Assembly: GCA_019359155.1 (NCBI GenBank)
Contig: JAHHHV010000023.1
Span: forward strand, 1-42,537
Length of the DNA stretch: 42,537 nucleotides
Reading direction: 5' to 3'
DNA from: Pegethrix bostrychoides GSE-TBD4-15B
GTDB lineage: Bacteria; Cyanobacteriota; Cyanobacteriia; Elainellales; Elainellaceae
Shown: piece by piece, positions 15,147-23,186 of the stretch
Layout: every line of letters begins with the position of its first letter
Position numbering within the stretch: the stretch's first letter is position 1
Notes under the pieces: generated by a model
The model's database searches: none
Seen by the model: only the letters and a program-made list of their open reading frames with translations
Told to the model about the DNA's origin: nothing
Program-made: the position numbers and the translations under genes

Positions 15147-15399
15147 ACTCCCTTACTCAATCTCCTCAGTTTTAGCCCAATTCTTGCCCAAACGCCTAGA
15201 AACATCGGGCATTTACTCTCAGAACCGCAGCATTCACCCTCCAAACTGGAAAGCTGCATCTTTTAGCTCGATGCTCCGACCTCAGAGCAGCAATCCCCCA
15301 CATCTGAACTCCAACCTTCCACCTTTTTGCTCAATCATTTCAGCTCAGAACTCAAAAGGTCAGGCTCAGAACTCCAACCGCCCAGCAATTTGCTCCAAC

Positions 15400-15619
15400 G
15401 ATTCACCTCTGAGCCTCAGCGCTGCACCTCAAAAGCGCAACCTTCCCGTTTTTTGCTCAGCCAACCCAGCCAAATCAACCGAGCGCGGTAGGAAATCCGG
15501 GTTCAACGGCTCGCTATCCGGTCTACGCGCCTTCGTTTGCTCCGACAGAAGCCTATGCCGCAGTGGGCGATCTGAGTCAGGTATCCAACGCCAGCAACAT
15601 CCACTACTACTACTATTAG
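15400..15619 (+). pseudogene. C-terminal remnant of an unidentified gene, ended by a MITE-like element
   Basis: From about 15410 one plus-strand frame reads a Pro/Gln-rich stretch, then a composed tail (A-R-Y-P-V-Y-A-P-S-F-A-P-T-E-A-Y, G-D-L-S-Q-V) ending in four Tyr. It has no start codon in frame, being preceded by a TGA. Its TAG stop is formed at the edge of the element at 15617. Upstream, 15180-15400 is made of degenerate repeats (CTCAGAACTCCAACC-like) in another frame. It looks like a frameshifted, truncated gene. I do not recognise it. No other gene is evident in 15147-15817. Confidence 0.3.
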
Positions 15620-15727
15620 ACTTGTTGTGGAATAAGAAATGCACACCATTAGCGGCGTCTTAAAAGCAAAAACCTTAAGATTTCGACTCCATCAATAGCG
15701 TCGTTAAACTATTCCGCAACAAGTCTA
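15617..15727. mobile_element. MITE-like element with 18-bp terminal inverted repeats
   Basis: TAGACTTGTTGTGGAATA at 15617-15634 is repeated inverted at 15710-15727 with one mismatch. The 111-bp element has no coding capacity. The ends start with TA, as in IS630/Tc1-type elements, but the parent family cannot be settled here. Its left end supplies the stop codon of the gene remnant upstream. Confidence 0.7.
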
Positions 15728-15817
15728 TTATTAGGATTCAGCATCAATGCTCAAAAAATTCAAAAAATCCGTACTTTCAGAGTCGGCGGCTAGAGACGCG
15801 CTAAAGTAGCGCTACCG

Positions 15818-16714
15818 ATGCCGTTATCGCCCGATTCGCCTATGTCGTCCCCACTGTCTTCCTCACCGCCCACCGCCACGCTGTTAATCTCCTGCCCCGA
15901 TCAAAAAGGGCTAGTCGCCAAAATTGCCAGCTTCATCTATTCCAACGGCGGTAACATCATCCATGCCGATCAGCATACTGATCTGCTGGCAGGACTATTT
16001 CTGACCCGGCTAGAGTGGCAGCTCACAGGCTTCAATCTGCCCAGAGAGCTAATCGCTCCTGCCTTTAACGCTATCGCTCAGCCGCTGCAAGCCAACTGGC
16101 GGCTGCATTTTTCAGATGATCTGCCCCGGATCGCGATCTGGGTGAGTCGGCAGGATCACTGTCTGTATGATTTGCTCTGGCGGCAGCAGGCGGGCGAGCT
16201 CGCGGCTGAGGTGGCGCTAATCATCAGCAATCACGACAGGCTCGCCCCAATTGCCGAGCAGTTTGGGATTGCTTATCACCATCTGCCGATTACGCCCGAA
16301 ACCAAAGCGGCTCAGGAGTCCCAGCAGCTTGAGCTACTGCGAGCGCACCGCATTGATCTCGTTGTGCTGGCGAAATACATGCAGGTGCTCAGCGCCGAAT
16401 TTGTCTCGCAGTTCCCGACTGTGATCAATATTCACCACTCGTTTCTACCCGCCTTTGCTGGGGCAAATCCGTATCAGCGCGCCTACGAACGCGGGGTCAA
16501 AATCATCGGCGCGACGGGTCACTACGTTACCCAGGATCTCGATGAAGGGCCAATCATTGAGCAAGATGTGGTGCGGGTCAGCCATCGCGATCAGGTGGAA
16601 GACCTGATCCGCAAAGGTAAAGATCTAGAGCGAGTAGTGCTGGCGCGGGCAGTGCGGCTGCATCTCCAAAATCGGGTGCTGGTCTATGGCAACCGCACGG
16701 TGGTGTTTGCTTAG
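15818..16714 (+). CDS. purU: Formyltetrahydrofolate deformylase
   Basis: 298 residues. An N-terminal ACT domain (about residues 18-95, starting L-L-I-S-C-P-D-Q-K-G) is followed by the formyltransferase-fold catalytic domain. The catalytic region I-N-I-H-H-S-F-L-P-A-F is present, as is the later G-A-T-G-H-Y-V with D-L-D-E-G-P-I-I-E-Q. It hydrolyses 10-formyl-THF to THF and formate, balancing one-carbon pools. ATG 15818 is used; a second ATG at 15842 would remove eight poorly conserved residues, and no ribosome binding site decides. It is separated from wecB by a 117-base spacer that contains a tandem duplication. Confidence 0.95.
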   Translation: MPLSPDSPMSSPLSSSPPTATLLISCPDQKGLVAKIASFIYSNGGNIIHADQHTDLLAGLFLTRLEWQLTGFNLPRELIAPAFNAIAQPLQANWRLHFSDDLPRIAIWVSRQDHCLYDLLWRQQAGELAAEVALIISNHDRLAPIAEQFGIAYHHLPITPETKAAQESQQLELLRAHRIDLVVLAKYMQVLSAEFVSQFPTVINIHHSFLPAFAGANPYQRAYERGVKIIGATGHYVTQDLDEGPIIEQDVVRVSHRDQVEDLIRKGKDLERVVLARAVRLHLQNRVLVYGNRTVVFA

Positions 16715-16799
16715 CGCAGTACAGGCTCAGATCACAAGCCCAGATCACAGATTCACATCACAAGCAGCGACTGCAAAGTTTGCTAAGCTAATGCACGAT

Positions 16800-16831
16800 T
16801 TACCTTCTAGGCTTTTTACCTTCTAGGCTTT
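16800..16831. repeat. 16-bp tandem duplication directly before the wecB start
   Basis: TTACCTTCTAGGCTTT occurs at 16800-16815 and 16816-16831, abutting ATG 16832. It occupies the place where a ribosome binding site would lie, and no purine-rich site is present. Confidence 0.9.
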
Positions 16832-17944
16832 ATGACTTCTTCTGCGCTGCGCGTCTGCATTATTCTCGGCACTCGACCGGAAGCGATTAAGCTGGCTCCT
16901 GTAATTCAATATTTCCGTCAAGACCCGGCGTTTGAGACTAGTGTAGTCTTGACGGGGCAGCATCAGGAAATGGTGGCGCAGGTGATGGATTTATTCGAGA
17001 TTCAGGCCGATCACGACCTGGCAATTATGCAGCATGGCCAAACGCTAAGCGACATCACCTGCCGCAGCCTGCGCGGATTAGAGCAGCTGTTTGGTCAGCT
17101 CAAGCCGCAGATTGTGCTGGTGCAGGGCGATACGACAACTGCCTTTGCCGCCGCGCTAGCCGCCTTCTATCAGCAGATTCCAGTCGGGCATGTGGAGGCA
17201 GGCTTACGTACCGACAGTATTTACAATCCCTATCCAGAAGAGGCGAATCGGCGCTTGATCTCGCAGATTACGACGCTGCATTTTGCACCAACTTCGCTCT
17301 CAGTGGAGAACCTAGAGCGATCGGGCGTGTTAGGTAAAGTTTACAATACGGGCAATACCGTGATTGACGCTCTGCTAACGATGGCCGAACGCCAGCCTGA
17401 ATGCCCGGTGGCAGATCTAGACTGGAGCCAGTATCGCGTCATTCTCTCAACGGTACACCGTCGGGAAAATTGGGGTAAACCGCTCCAGCAGATTGCCCAA
17501 GGCTTTTTGGACTTGCTCGAAGCCTTTCCAGATACGGCTCTGCTGCTGCCGCTGCACCGTAACCCCACCGTGCGCGAACCGCTCAAGGCCATCTTAGGCA
17601 ACCATCCCCGCGCTTTTTTGAGCGAACCGCTCGACTACTCGGCGCTAGTTGGGGCCATTCAGCGCTGCTACCTGCTCCTGACCGACTCTGGCGGACTGCA
17701 AGAAGAAGCCCCCAGTTTGGGCAAGCCCGTGCTAGTGCTGCGCGAAACCACCGAGCGTCCAGAGGCCGTGATGGCCGGAACCGCCAGACTAATTGGCACT
17801 GACGCAACGGCAATTTTTAAGCAGGCGAGTCGATTGCTCAGCGAACCGGATGCCTATCGCAAAATGGCGATGGCGGTCAATCCGTTTGGAGATGGTCATG
17901 CCTCAGGGCGAATTGCCGCAGCGGTGAAAGAGTTTTTGGCGTAG
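16832..17944 (+). CDS. wecB: UDP-N-acetylglucosamine 2-epimerase (non-hydrolysing)
   Basis: 370 residues, the usual length. Diagnostic motifs in order: L-G-T-R-P-E-A-I-K-L near the N-terminus, G-D-T-T-T-A-F, H-V-E-A-G-L-R-T, P-E-E-A-N-R-R, V-H-R-R-E-N and T-D-S-G-G-L-Q-E-E-A. It interconverts UDP-GlcNAc and UDP-ManNAc for envelope polysaccharides, in the cytoplasm. The start is fixed by the conserved N-terminus although no Shine-Dalgarno site is present. A 16-bp duplication abuts the ATG. A 13-bp imperfect duplication (17960-17985) separates it from the converging DUF3181 gene. Confidence 0.96.
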   Translation: MTSSALRVCIILGTRPEAIKLAPVIQYFRQDPAFETSVVLTGQHQEMVAQVMDLFEIQADHDLAIMQHGQTLSDITCRSLRGLEQLFGQLKPQIVLVQGDTTTAFAAALAAFYQQIPVGHVEAGLRTDSIYNPYPEEANRRLISQITTLHFAPTSLSVENLERSGVLGKVYNTGNTVIDALLTMAERQPECPVADLDWSQYRVILSTVHRRENWGKPLQQIAQGFLDLLEAFPDTALLLPLHRNPTVREPLKAILGNHPRAFLSEPLDYSALVGAIQRCYLLLTDSGGLQEEAPSLGKPVLVLRETTERPEAVMAGTARLIGTDATAIFKQASRLLSEPDAYRKMAMAVNPFGDGHASGRIAAAVKEFLA

Positions 17945-17959
17945 CGACTTGACGAGTCA

Positions 17960-17985
17960 AGCAGGTAGAACCAGCAGCTAGAACC
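17960..17985. repeat. 13-bp imperfect tandem duplication between converging genes
   Basis: AGCAGGTAGAACC (17960-17972) and AGCAGCTAGAACC (17973-17985) lie between the wecB stop and the DUF3181 stop, with a further partial AGCTAGA. Confidence 0.75.
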
Positions 17986-17987
17986 AG

Positions 17988-18284
17988 CTAGAGGCTGCGC
18001 TGAAATTCCGCAACAGCTTCCATCAAGCCCGTCTGAGCCTGAGCCGGAATTAGATCGGCTAGCGATAGCTCCACTTTACCGCCGCCCAGCTTGACTGGAG
18101 TTCGCTTGAGCAACGCCTCGATCTGAGCCGCAGAGGGCATACCGTCGCTGAGCATCGGGTAGATTTGCTCGGCCAGCGGAATATGCAGCTTGGCATCGCG
18201 CAGGTAGAGATGCCATTTGGCCACATCGATATAGACGTTTTCGCCAATGAGGGCGGCGAGTTGCTCGACTGATTCACTGCTCAT
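17988..18284 (-). CDS. DUF3181-like small cyanobacterial protein
   Basis: 98 residues from ATG 18284. AAGG lies nine bases upstream; a GTG at 18293 would add three residues. The soluble protein contains I-D-V-A-K-W-H-L-Y-L-R-D-A-K-L and ends with a helical A-V-A-E-F segment. It resembles the cyanobacterial DUF3181 family, of unknown function. It converges with wecB and lies 117 bases downstream of the 2TM gene on the same strand, so it may share that transcript. Confidence 0.65.
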   Translation of the reverse strand: MSSESVEQLAALIGENVYIDVAKWHLYLRDAKLHIPLAEQIYPMLSDGMPSAAQIEALLKRTPVKLGGGKVELSLADLIPAQAQTGLMEAVAEFQRSL

Positions 18285-18379
18285 ATATGTCACCTTGAAT
18301 GGTTAATTCCCAACTCTATCTATTTTTAAGCCTCTACCTGATTTGAGTCTCTATCTATTTTGCGATCTTGAGGAATTTT

Positions 18380-18409
18380 GATCAGCTATTTTGAGATCAG
18401 CTATTTTGA
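18380..18409. repeat. 15-bp tandem duplication over a stop codon
   Basis: GATCAGCTATTTTGA at 18380-18394 and 18395-18409. The second copy includes the stop codon (minus strand, 18401-18403) of the 2TM protein gene. Confidence 0.85.
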
Positions 18410-18640
18410 ATAGTCAGCAACCGCAAAAATGTAAACGGCATGCGCGACAAGTAGGCCAAACCAAATTCCGCTCAGCCAAACTGTCCAAGTCCAGGTTTCA
18501 TGCTGGAGCGTGCGGACAAACCAAGCCCCAGAGTTGATGGCGGCAAAGGTGGCGACATGCACCGCAAAATTCATCCGATCATCGAGTTTGCGATAGTCCG
18601 GATCTTGGCGGGTTGGAATTTTTGACCAGCGCGGCGGCAT
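18401..18640 (-). CDS. 2TM-domain small membrane protein
   Basis: About 79 residues from ATG 18640 (M-P-P-R-W-S-K-I). A charged N-terminus with D-P-D-Y-R-K-L-D-D-R-M-N-F is followed by two membrane helices, about residues 24-43 and 54-73, joined by a Trp-rich loop. This fits the 2TM-domain family common in cyanobacteria, function unknown. The longer frame starting at 18730 adds 30 residues without membrane or family features, so the shorter start is preferred. It lies just downstream of the histidine kinase on the same strand. Confidence 0.7.
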   Translation of the reverse strand: MPPRWSKIPTRQDPDYRKLDDRMNFAVHVATFAAINSGAWFVRTLQHETWTWTVWLSGIWFGLLVAHAVYIFAVADYSK

Positions 18641-18737
18641 AGAAATTTCTACTGTTAGAGGACAGGTGGGCGATCTCAGCCCGTTTTCATTGTAAGATAC
18701 TGGGCAATATACTGGCGGCAGTTTCCTCACGCTGGCC

Positions 18738-20579
18738 TCACGCCAAGCAGGGCAAAATCACTCTGACGCAAGTCCCGCCAATTTCGGCAGAAGAGTGAAT
18801 CTCTAGCTGACCTTTGTGAGCATCCACGATCTGCTTCACGATGGCTAGCCCCAAGCCGTTGCCGGAAGATTTGGTGGTAAAAAATGGCATCGTCAGCTGC
18901 GCTAGCACCTCGGCTGGAATTGGCTCACCGCCGTTCTGGATTTCGATGCAGAGCTGACGCAGAGCCGCATCGAGTTTGAGCCTCCAGGTGATGGTTTCCC
19001 CGACTGAGACCGCCTCGCAGGCATTGCCAATCAGATTGATTAACACCTGCTTTAGCTTGTCGCGGTCTGCCAAGAGCCGCACAGGCTGAATCGGCGTAAA
19101 GGCAATCTGCCGTCCGGCAGCAGCGGGCATCGCCTGGAGCGACTCCAGCATTTCGGCAATCAGGGCATTAATTTCCAGCTCGCTGGCTTGCAGAGCCTGA
19201 CAGCGGGCATATTGCAAAATCTCGTTGAGCAGCCGCTGCAGCCGCTCAGCTTCCGCAGTCGCCAAGTCGAGCCGCAGCCGCGAGCGTTCAGAGAGATCGA
19301 GTGACTCAAATGACCTCAGCCCCATCATCACGGTGGTCAGCGGGTTTCGCACCTCATGCACAATCATCGCCGCTAGCTCGCCAATTTCAGCCAAGCGCTC
19401 TAGCGCCTTTTCAGCCTGCTTACGCTCGGTGATATCGTTGGCCACCGAAACCAGGCATTCTTCGCCGTCCAGCCAGATGGTCTCAGCCGAAAACAGAATC
19501 GAGCGCGGCTCGCCCTGACGGTTGCGAAAGGTATATTCCAGGTTGCGGACTGAGCCAGACTGGCGGATCTGCTGCAACATTTGGTCGCGGGATGTCGCCG
19601 TCGCCCAGAGGTTGAGATCTTTGGCCGTCCGCCCCACCACCGCATCGAGATCGCTGCCGTAGAGCTGCAAAAAGCTGTCGTTGACCTCGATAATTCGCCC
19701 GGACTCTAAAGCGCTAATCAACACCGCCGAAGGGCTACCCCGAAAGGCTTTTGAGAACTTCTCCTCAGACTGACGCAGCTCGGACTCAACCTGGCGGCGC
19801 TCGGCAATTGCCTCAGAGATCTGGTGATACATCTGCTCAAAGGCGGCAATCACCTCGCCTAGCTCGTCTTGGCTCTGCCGCTTGAGTGAGTCAAACTGGG
19901 GCGGCGGCGGGTCGCCCTCTTGCGGGAGCGCCTGCCCAGCCTTGAGCAAATCATTTCGCAGCAGCAGAATGGGCATGATCAAAATTCGCTCTAGCCCAAT
20001 CAGGGTGACAATCGTCACGAAGACCGAAATAATCATCACCAGCCCCATAATCCGACCCACGAAGGCCAGTAGCTCGCGCTGCACCGAGCTGCTGTCATGC
20101 CGAATAATCAGCACATACTGACCGTCTAGGGCTTTCAGTGTCCAAGCTGCGTCATAGCGCCGAGTCTGCCAGTCGTAGCGCATGGCGGTTTGGCGCTGCG
20201 CCTGCTCAAACGTCAGCTGCGGCGGTTCACCAAAGCTGTCCATCTGCTCGCCTGTGAGTCGATAGAGCGCCCCGCCCCGCACCACGTCGCTGGGAGCCAG
20301 CAGCCTGATCTGAGCTAAGAAATCAGGTGAGCCAAGCTGCATCGGCTGGCTCAGCCGCATCGCCGCCAGCGCTCCTTCAACTCTGGCCATGGAGAGGGCG
20401 CTGAGGTTGTTCAGCAATTCCTGCTGCCGCCGATAGATGGAGGGCAGCAAAATAATTGCCTCAATCAGCAAAATGCTGGCAAAGACCCACAGCACAATCC
20501 GCCGCGACAAGCGTGCCTGTAAAAAGAAGCGCAATGCCTGAATCGGAGCAGACAACTCGACCTCCTGCAAGGACGGCAA
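18738..20579 (-). CDS. Membrane sensor histidine kinase with PAS domain
   Basis: 613 residues. TM1 at about 25-47 and TM2 at about 175-200 flank a periplasmic sensor region of about 125 residues. A HAMP-like linker follows, then a coiled coil (Q-M-Y-H-Q-I-S-E-A-I-A-E-R). A PAS domain covers about 270-385 (S-P-S-A-V-L-I, E-V-N-D-S-F-L-Q-L-Y). The HisKA box has His408 in V-H-E-V-R-N-P. The HATPase_c domain has N-L-I-G-N-A-C-E, and its G2 box is G-N-G-L-G-L-A-I-V-K. All kinase boxes look intact. It should autophosphorylate at His408 and pass phosphate to a response regulator, but none lies nearby. The ligand is unknown. Confidence 0.93.
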   Translation of the reverse strand: MPSLQEVELSAPIQALRFFLQARLSRRIVLWVFASILLIEAIILLPSIYRRQQELLNNLSALSMARVEGALAAMRLSQPMQLGSPDFLAQIRLLAPSDVVRGGALYRLTGEQMDSFGEPPQLTFEQAQRQTAMRYDWQTRRYDAAWTLKALDGQYVLIIRHDSSSVQRELLAFVGRIMGLVMIISVFVTIVTLIGLERILIMPILLLRNDLLKAGQALPQEGDPPPPQFDSLKRQSQDELGEVIAAFEQMYHQISEAIAERRQVESELRQSEEKFSKAFRGSPSAVLISALESGRIIEVNDSFLQLYGSDLDAVVGRTAKDLNLWATATSRDQMLQQIRQSGSVRNLEYTFRNRQGEPRSILFSAETIWLDGEECLVSVANDITERKQAEKALERLAEIGELAAMIVHEVRNPLTTVMMGLRSFESLDLSERSRLRLDLATAEAERLQRLLNEILQYARCQALQASELEINALIAEMLESLQAMPAAAGRQIAFTPIQPVRLLADRDKLKQVLINLIGNACEAVSVGETITWRLKLDAALRQLCIEIQNGGEPIPAEVLAQLTMPFFTTKSSGNGLGLAIVKQIVDAHKGQLEIHSSAEIGGTCVRVILPCLA

Positions 20580-20712
20580 CCCGCAGAGCCAGAATTCTAC
20601 CAGAACTCTATCGGTATGACATTGTAGCAGGCTGTACGAAGCAACCTTGCCGCCCAGCGCTCAAGCCCTCAAGCTCCTCTAAAAGCCTCCAAAACCCCAC
20701 AAAAACCCCTAC

Positions 20713-20736
20713 AAAAAAGCAGCCGCAGGGGCTGCT
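20713..20736 (-). terminator. Minus-strand intrinsic terminator ahead of the kinase gene
   Basis: On the minus strand AGCAGCC (20736-20730), loop CCTGC and GGCTGCT (20724-20718) form a 7-bp stem running into a T-tract (20718-20713). No annotated minus-strand gene lies upstream of it. It sits in the leader of the histidine kinase gene and between divergent genes. Confidence 0.6.
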
Positions 20737-20853
20737 GATCAATCTTTCACCTGATTTAGCTAGCAGACTAGCATCTGACTCGGCGGGCTGTCGGTTTTGC
20801 AGCGCACAGGGTGCTAAAGTTCTGCTAGTTTTGCGGAATTTGAGCCAAGAACC

Positions 20854-21645
20854 ATGCTGGAAACGCCGTTGGGCTGGGGACTGCTGCTGCTGCTGGGCAG
20901 CTTTACGGGGGTGCTTTCGGGGCTGCTGGGAATTGGCGGCGGGCTGCTGATGGTGCCTGCTCTGACGCTGTTTGGCATCCCGCTGGTGCAGGCGACTGCC
21001 ACAAGCTTGGTGGGCGTGCTGCTGAGTTCGGTGTCGGGCAGCCTGCGAAACCTGAGCGCTGGCGAACTCAACTGGCGCGTCTCACTGCTGCTGGCTGGAT
21101 TCGGCATTTTTACGGCTCAACTGGGCGCATGGCTGGCCGACCGCCTGCCAGATGCGGGGCAATCGCTGGCCTTTGCGGGGCTGCTGCTGCTGACGCTCTA
21201 TCTGATGCAGCTGCGGCAGCGATTGCAAAAGACCCAGTCCGTCGCCTGCCCTGCGAATGTTCAGACTCAGAGCGTTCGGGTGCTGCCGACTGCCGGAATT
21301 GGCCTGCTGGCGGGGTTGCTGTCAGGGCTGTTTGGGGTGGGGGGCGGCGTGGTGATGGTGCCGCTGCAAATGCTGTTTTTGGGCGAGACCGTGAAGGCGG
21401 CAGTCCGCACTAGCCTGGGAGCGATTATGGCGATTGCGGTTTCGGGGCTGGTTCAGCATACGCGCAATGACAACGTGCTGTGGATACCGGGGCTGTGTCT
21501 GGGACTAGGCGGTGTTCTGGGCGCTCAGCTGGGCACGAGACTCTTGCCGCGCCTGTCGGAGCGGTTGGTGACGCAGCTGTTTCGCAGTTTTTTGATTGGG
21601 CTAGCGGTCTATATGGCGGTTCGCGGCTTTACTCAGGCAGGCTGA
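20854..21645 (+). CDS. TauE/SafE family (DUF81) membrane exporter
   Basis: 263 residues, about eight helices in two homologous halves. Each half has the family's glycine-rich entry motif: G-L-L-G-I-G-G-G-L-L-M-V-P near residues 25-40, and G-L-F-G-V-G-G-G-V-V-M-V-P near 155-170. Members export sulfite or organosulfonates, but the substrate here is unknown. A sulfite reductase gene lies about 2.5 kb downstream, with unrelated genes between. The stop codon lies in a 16-bp imperfect duplication shared with the end of def. Confidence 0.9.
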   Translation: MLETPLGWGLLLLLGSFTGVLSGLLGIGGGLLMVPALTLFGIPLVQATATSLVGVLLSSVSGSLRNLSAGELNWRVSLLLAGFGIFTAQLGAWLADRLPDAGQSLAFAGLLLLTLYLMQLRQRLQKTQSVACPANVQTQSVRVLPTAGIGLLAGLLSGLFGVGGGVVMVPLQMLFLGETVKAAVRTSLGAIMAIAVSGLVQHTRNDNVLWIPGLCLGLGGVLGAQLGTRLLPRLSERLVTQLFRSFLIGLAVYMAVRGFTQAG

Positions 21646-21662
21646 AGTTCAGGCAGGCTGAA
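21633..21662. repeat. Tandem duplication carrying the stop codons of two converging genes
   Basis: TCAGGCAGGCTGAA occurs at 21633-21646 and 21649-21662 (16-bp period). The first copy contains the TGA of the TauE/SafE gene (21643-21645). The second begins with the TCA that is the def stop on the other strand (21649-21651). Confidence 0.85.
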
Positions 21663-22206
21663 TGCCGACGATGCGGCTCAGATATTCCTGGTCGGTGATA
21701 ATTTCTTGCAGGCTTTCGAGTCGATCGAGGAAAACAAGACCGTTGAGGTGATCGAACTCATGCTGAAAAATCCGGGCAACAAAACCGCTGAGCTGCTGTC
21801 GGGTGAGCTGTCCGCTGCGGTCAAGGTACTCCACCTCTATCTCCTGATAGCGCGGAATCAAGCCCCGGATGCCGGGGACGCTCAAGCAGCCTTCCCAGTC
21901 TTTGACCACCGTACTGGACTGGCCAACAATTTGCGGGTTGATCATCACCGTGGGCGACATCAGCGGCGCGTTGGGATAGCGGGCGTTGGGGCGGGAGGCG
22001 ACAATCAGCAGTCGGCAGGAGGCCGCCACCTGAGGTGCAGCAATGCCAACGCCGTTAGAGTCACTCAGCAGGCTCAAAAGCTGGTCAATCAAGGCTTGCA
22101 GGCGGTCATCCTGGATCTGCTCGATGGGCTGCGCCACCTGACGCAAAATCGGATTGCCCAGCTGAGCAATTTTGAGCGCTGGGTCTGGCGTTAGAGCTTC
22201 TGACAT
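21649..22206 (-). CDS. def: Peptide deformylase
   Basis: 185 residues, usual length. The three metal-site motifs are intact: G-V-G-I-A-A-P-Q-V, E-G-C-L-S-V-P (Cys ligand) and F-Q-H-E-F-D-H-L-N-G (two His ligands and catalytic Glu). It removes the formyl group from N-formylmethionine of nascent proteins. It converges with the TauE/SafE gene; the three-base gap between stops lies within a duplicated sequence. The next minus-strand gene upstream (CobO-like) is 56 bases away. Confidence 0.97.
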   Translation of the reverse strand: MSEALTPDPALKIAQLGNPILRQVAQPIEQIQDDRLQALIDQLLSLLSDSNGVGIAAPQVAASCRLLIVASRPNARYPNAPLMSPTVMINPQIVGQSSTVVKDWEGCLSVPGIRGLIPRYQEIEVEYLDRSGQLTRQQLSGFVARIFQHEFDHLNGLVFLDRLESLQEIITDQEYLSRIVGIQPA

Positions 22207-22261
22207 AGTTGGCCGTAATGGCTGCGATCTGCTACTAATTTAGCAATTAATTTCAGACGCA

Positions 22262-22810
22262 TTAGGGGCGGTGCGTCCGGCGCAGTTCGGTGATTTGGTC
22301 GGCGATATCGAGGATCGCCTGCGGCATATCTGGCCCCGTCAAAATCAAGTCTACCTGCCCCGGACGCTGTTCAATCAAGCTCAGCACCTCGGCTTCTGAA
22401 ATCAGCCCATAGTTGATCGCCAGACTCAGCTCGTCTAGCACCACCAGCGAATATTGATTTTGAGCTACCACGCGCTGCGTATGCTCCCAGAGTTGGCGCA
22501 GGGCAAGCTGTTCGTCGGCTGGCAAACCGGGCGCTAGCTCTAGCGTATCAATGCAGCGGCTCAGATCACAGCGAATCCAGTCGAGATGCTGCGCCAGCTG
22601 CACCGGATGCTGATGCCCCTGGCCAATGCCGCCTTTGAGAAACTGCACCACCAAAACGGGCGTGCCCTGCCCCGCAATGCGGAGCGCCTGAGCCATGACG
22701 CTCGTAAAAAAGCTGCGGTGCGGACAGGTAAAGACCTGAACTAGACCTTCCACCGCGTAAGACAGGGAATGGTTGCTGCTCCGGGAAGGAGCTTCGAGTT
22801 GGGAAACCAT
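22262..22810 (-). CDS. CobO/BtuR-like P-loop family protein lacking the P-loop
   Basis: 182 residues with clear similarity to corrinoid adenosyltransferase CobO. L-R-I-A-G-Q-G-T-P-V-L-V-V-Q-F-L-K-G-G, the Walker B-like L-V-V-L-D-E-L-S-L-A and the C-terminal D-L-I-L-T-G with T-E-L-R-R all match. However the Walker A position, normally T-G-x-G-K-G-K-T, reads T-C-P-H-R-S-F-F-T-S. The ATP-triphosphate loop is gone while the rest of the fold is kept. It is therefore probably a paralogue with another role rather than the working adenosyltransferase. It lies upstream of def on the same strand. Confidence 0.8.
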   Translation of the reverse strand: MVSQLEAPSRSSNHSLSYAVEGLVQVFTCPHRSFFTSVMAQALRIAGQGTPVLVVQFLKGGIGQGHQHPVQLAQHLDWIRCDLSRCIDTLELAPGLPADEQLALRQLWEHTQRVVAQNQYSLVVLDELSLAINYGLISEAEVLSLIEQRPGQVDLILTGPDMPQAILDIADQITELRRTHRP

Positions 22811-23186
22811 AGAATGAAGCCGCCTAAAACGAAAAACTGGGCTGGGCGAATCACGGCTTAAAAAAGAATTAATAATCTCTAGATTAGTACAGATGCACAG
22901 AATTGAATCAGCTAAATTAGCCGTGAGCCGTGAGTTGCTTCTGATAAATATAGCGTGTAGGCTCGCTTAGTTCCGCTACAAAACTCTACATATAGTCAAA
23001 TTGCCGCTGCCTCCCTGCTCTGCCTGCCGTTTCGGCTCTGCCCCAGGTTTTGGGGCTTGCCGCTGCCGCCGAGAGTGGGGTCAGCCTTTCGTCTCTAGAA
23101 CGCCTGCTGTATTCTAAGTGAGGATCTGATAAGGATCTGCGGCAATCACTCCAGTCATTAGCTAAGGCAACGAGAGGCAAGCATCT

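Noticed and set aside
15100-15663. 187-codon plus-strand ORF
   Set aside because: It is made of degenerate repeats, overlaps the Trypco1 gene antisense and runs into a MITE-like element. Composition does not look like a protein, and a different frame gives the better C-terminal tail.
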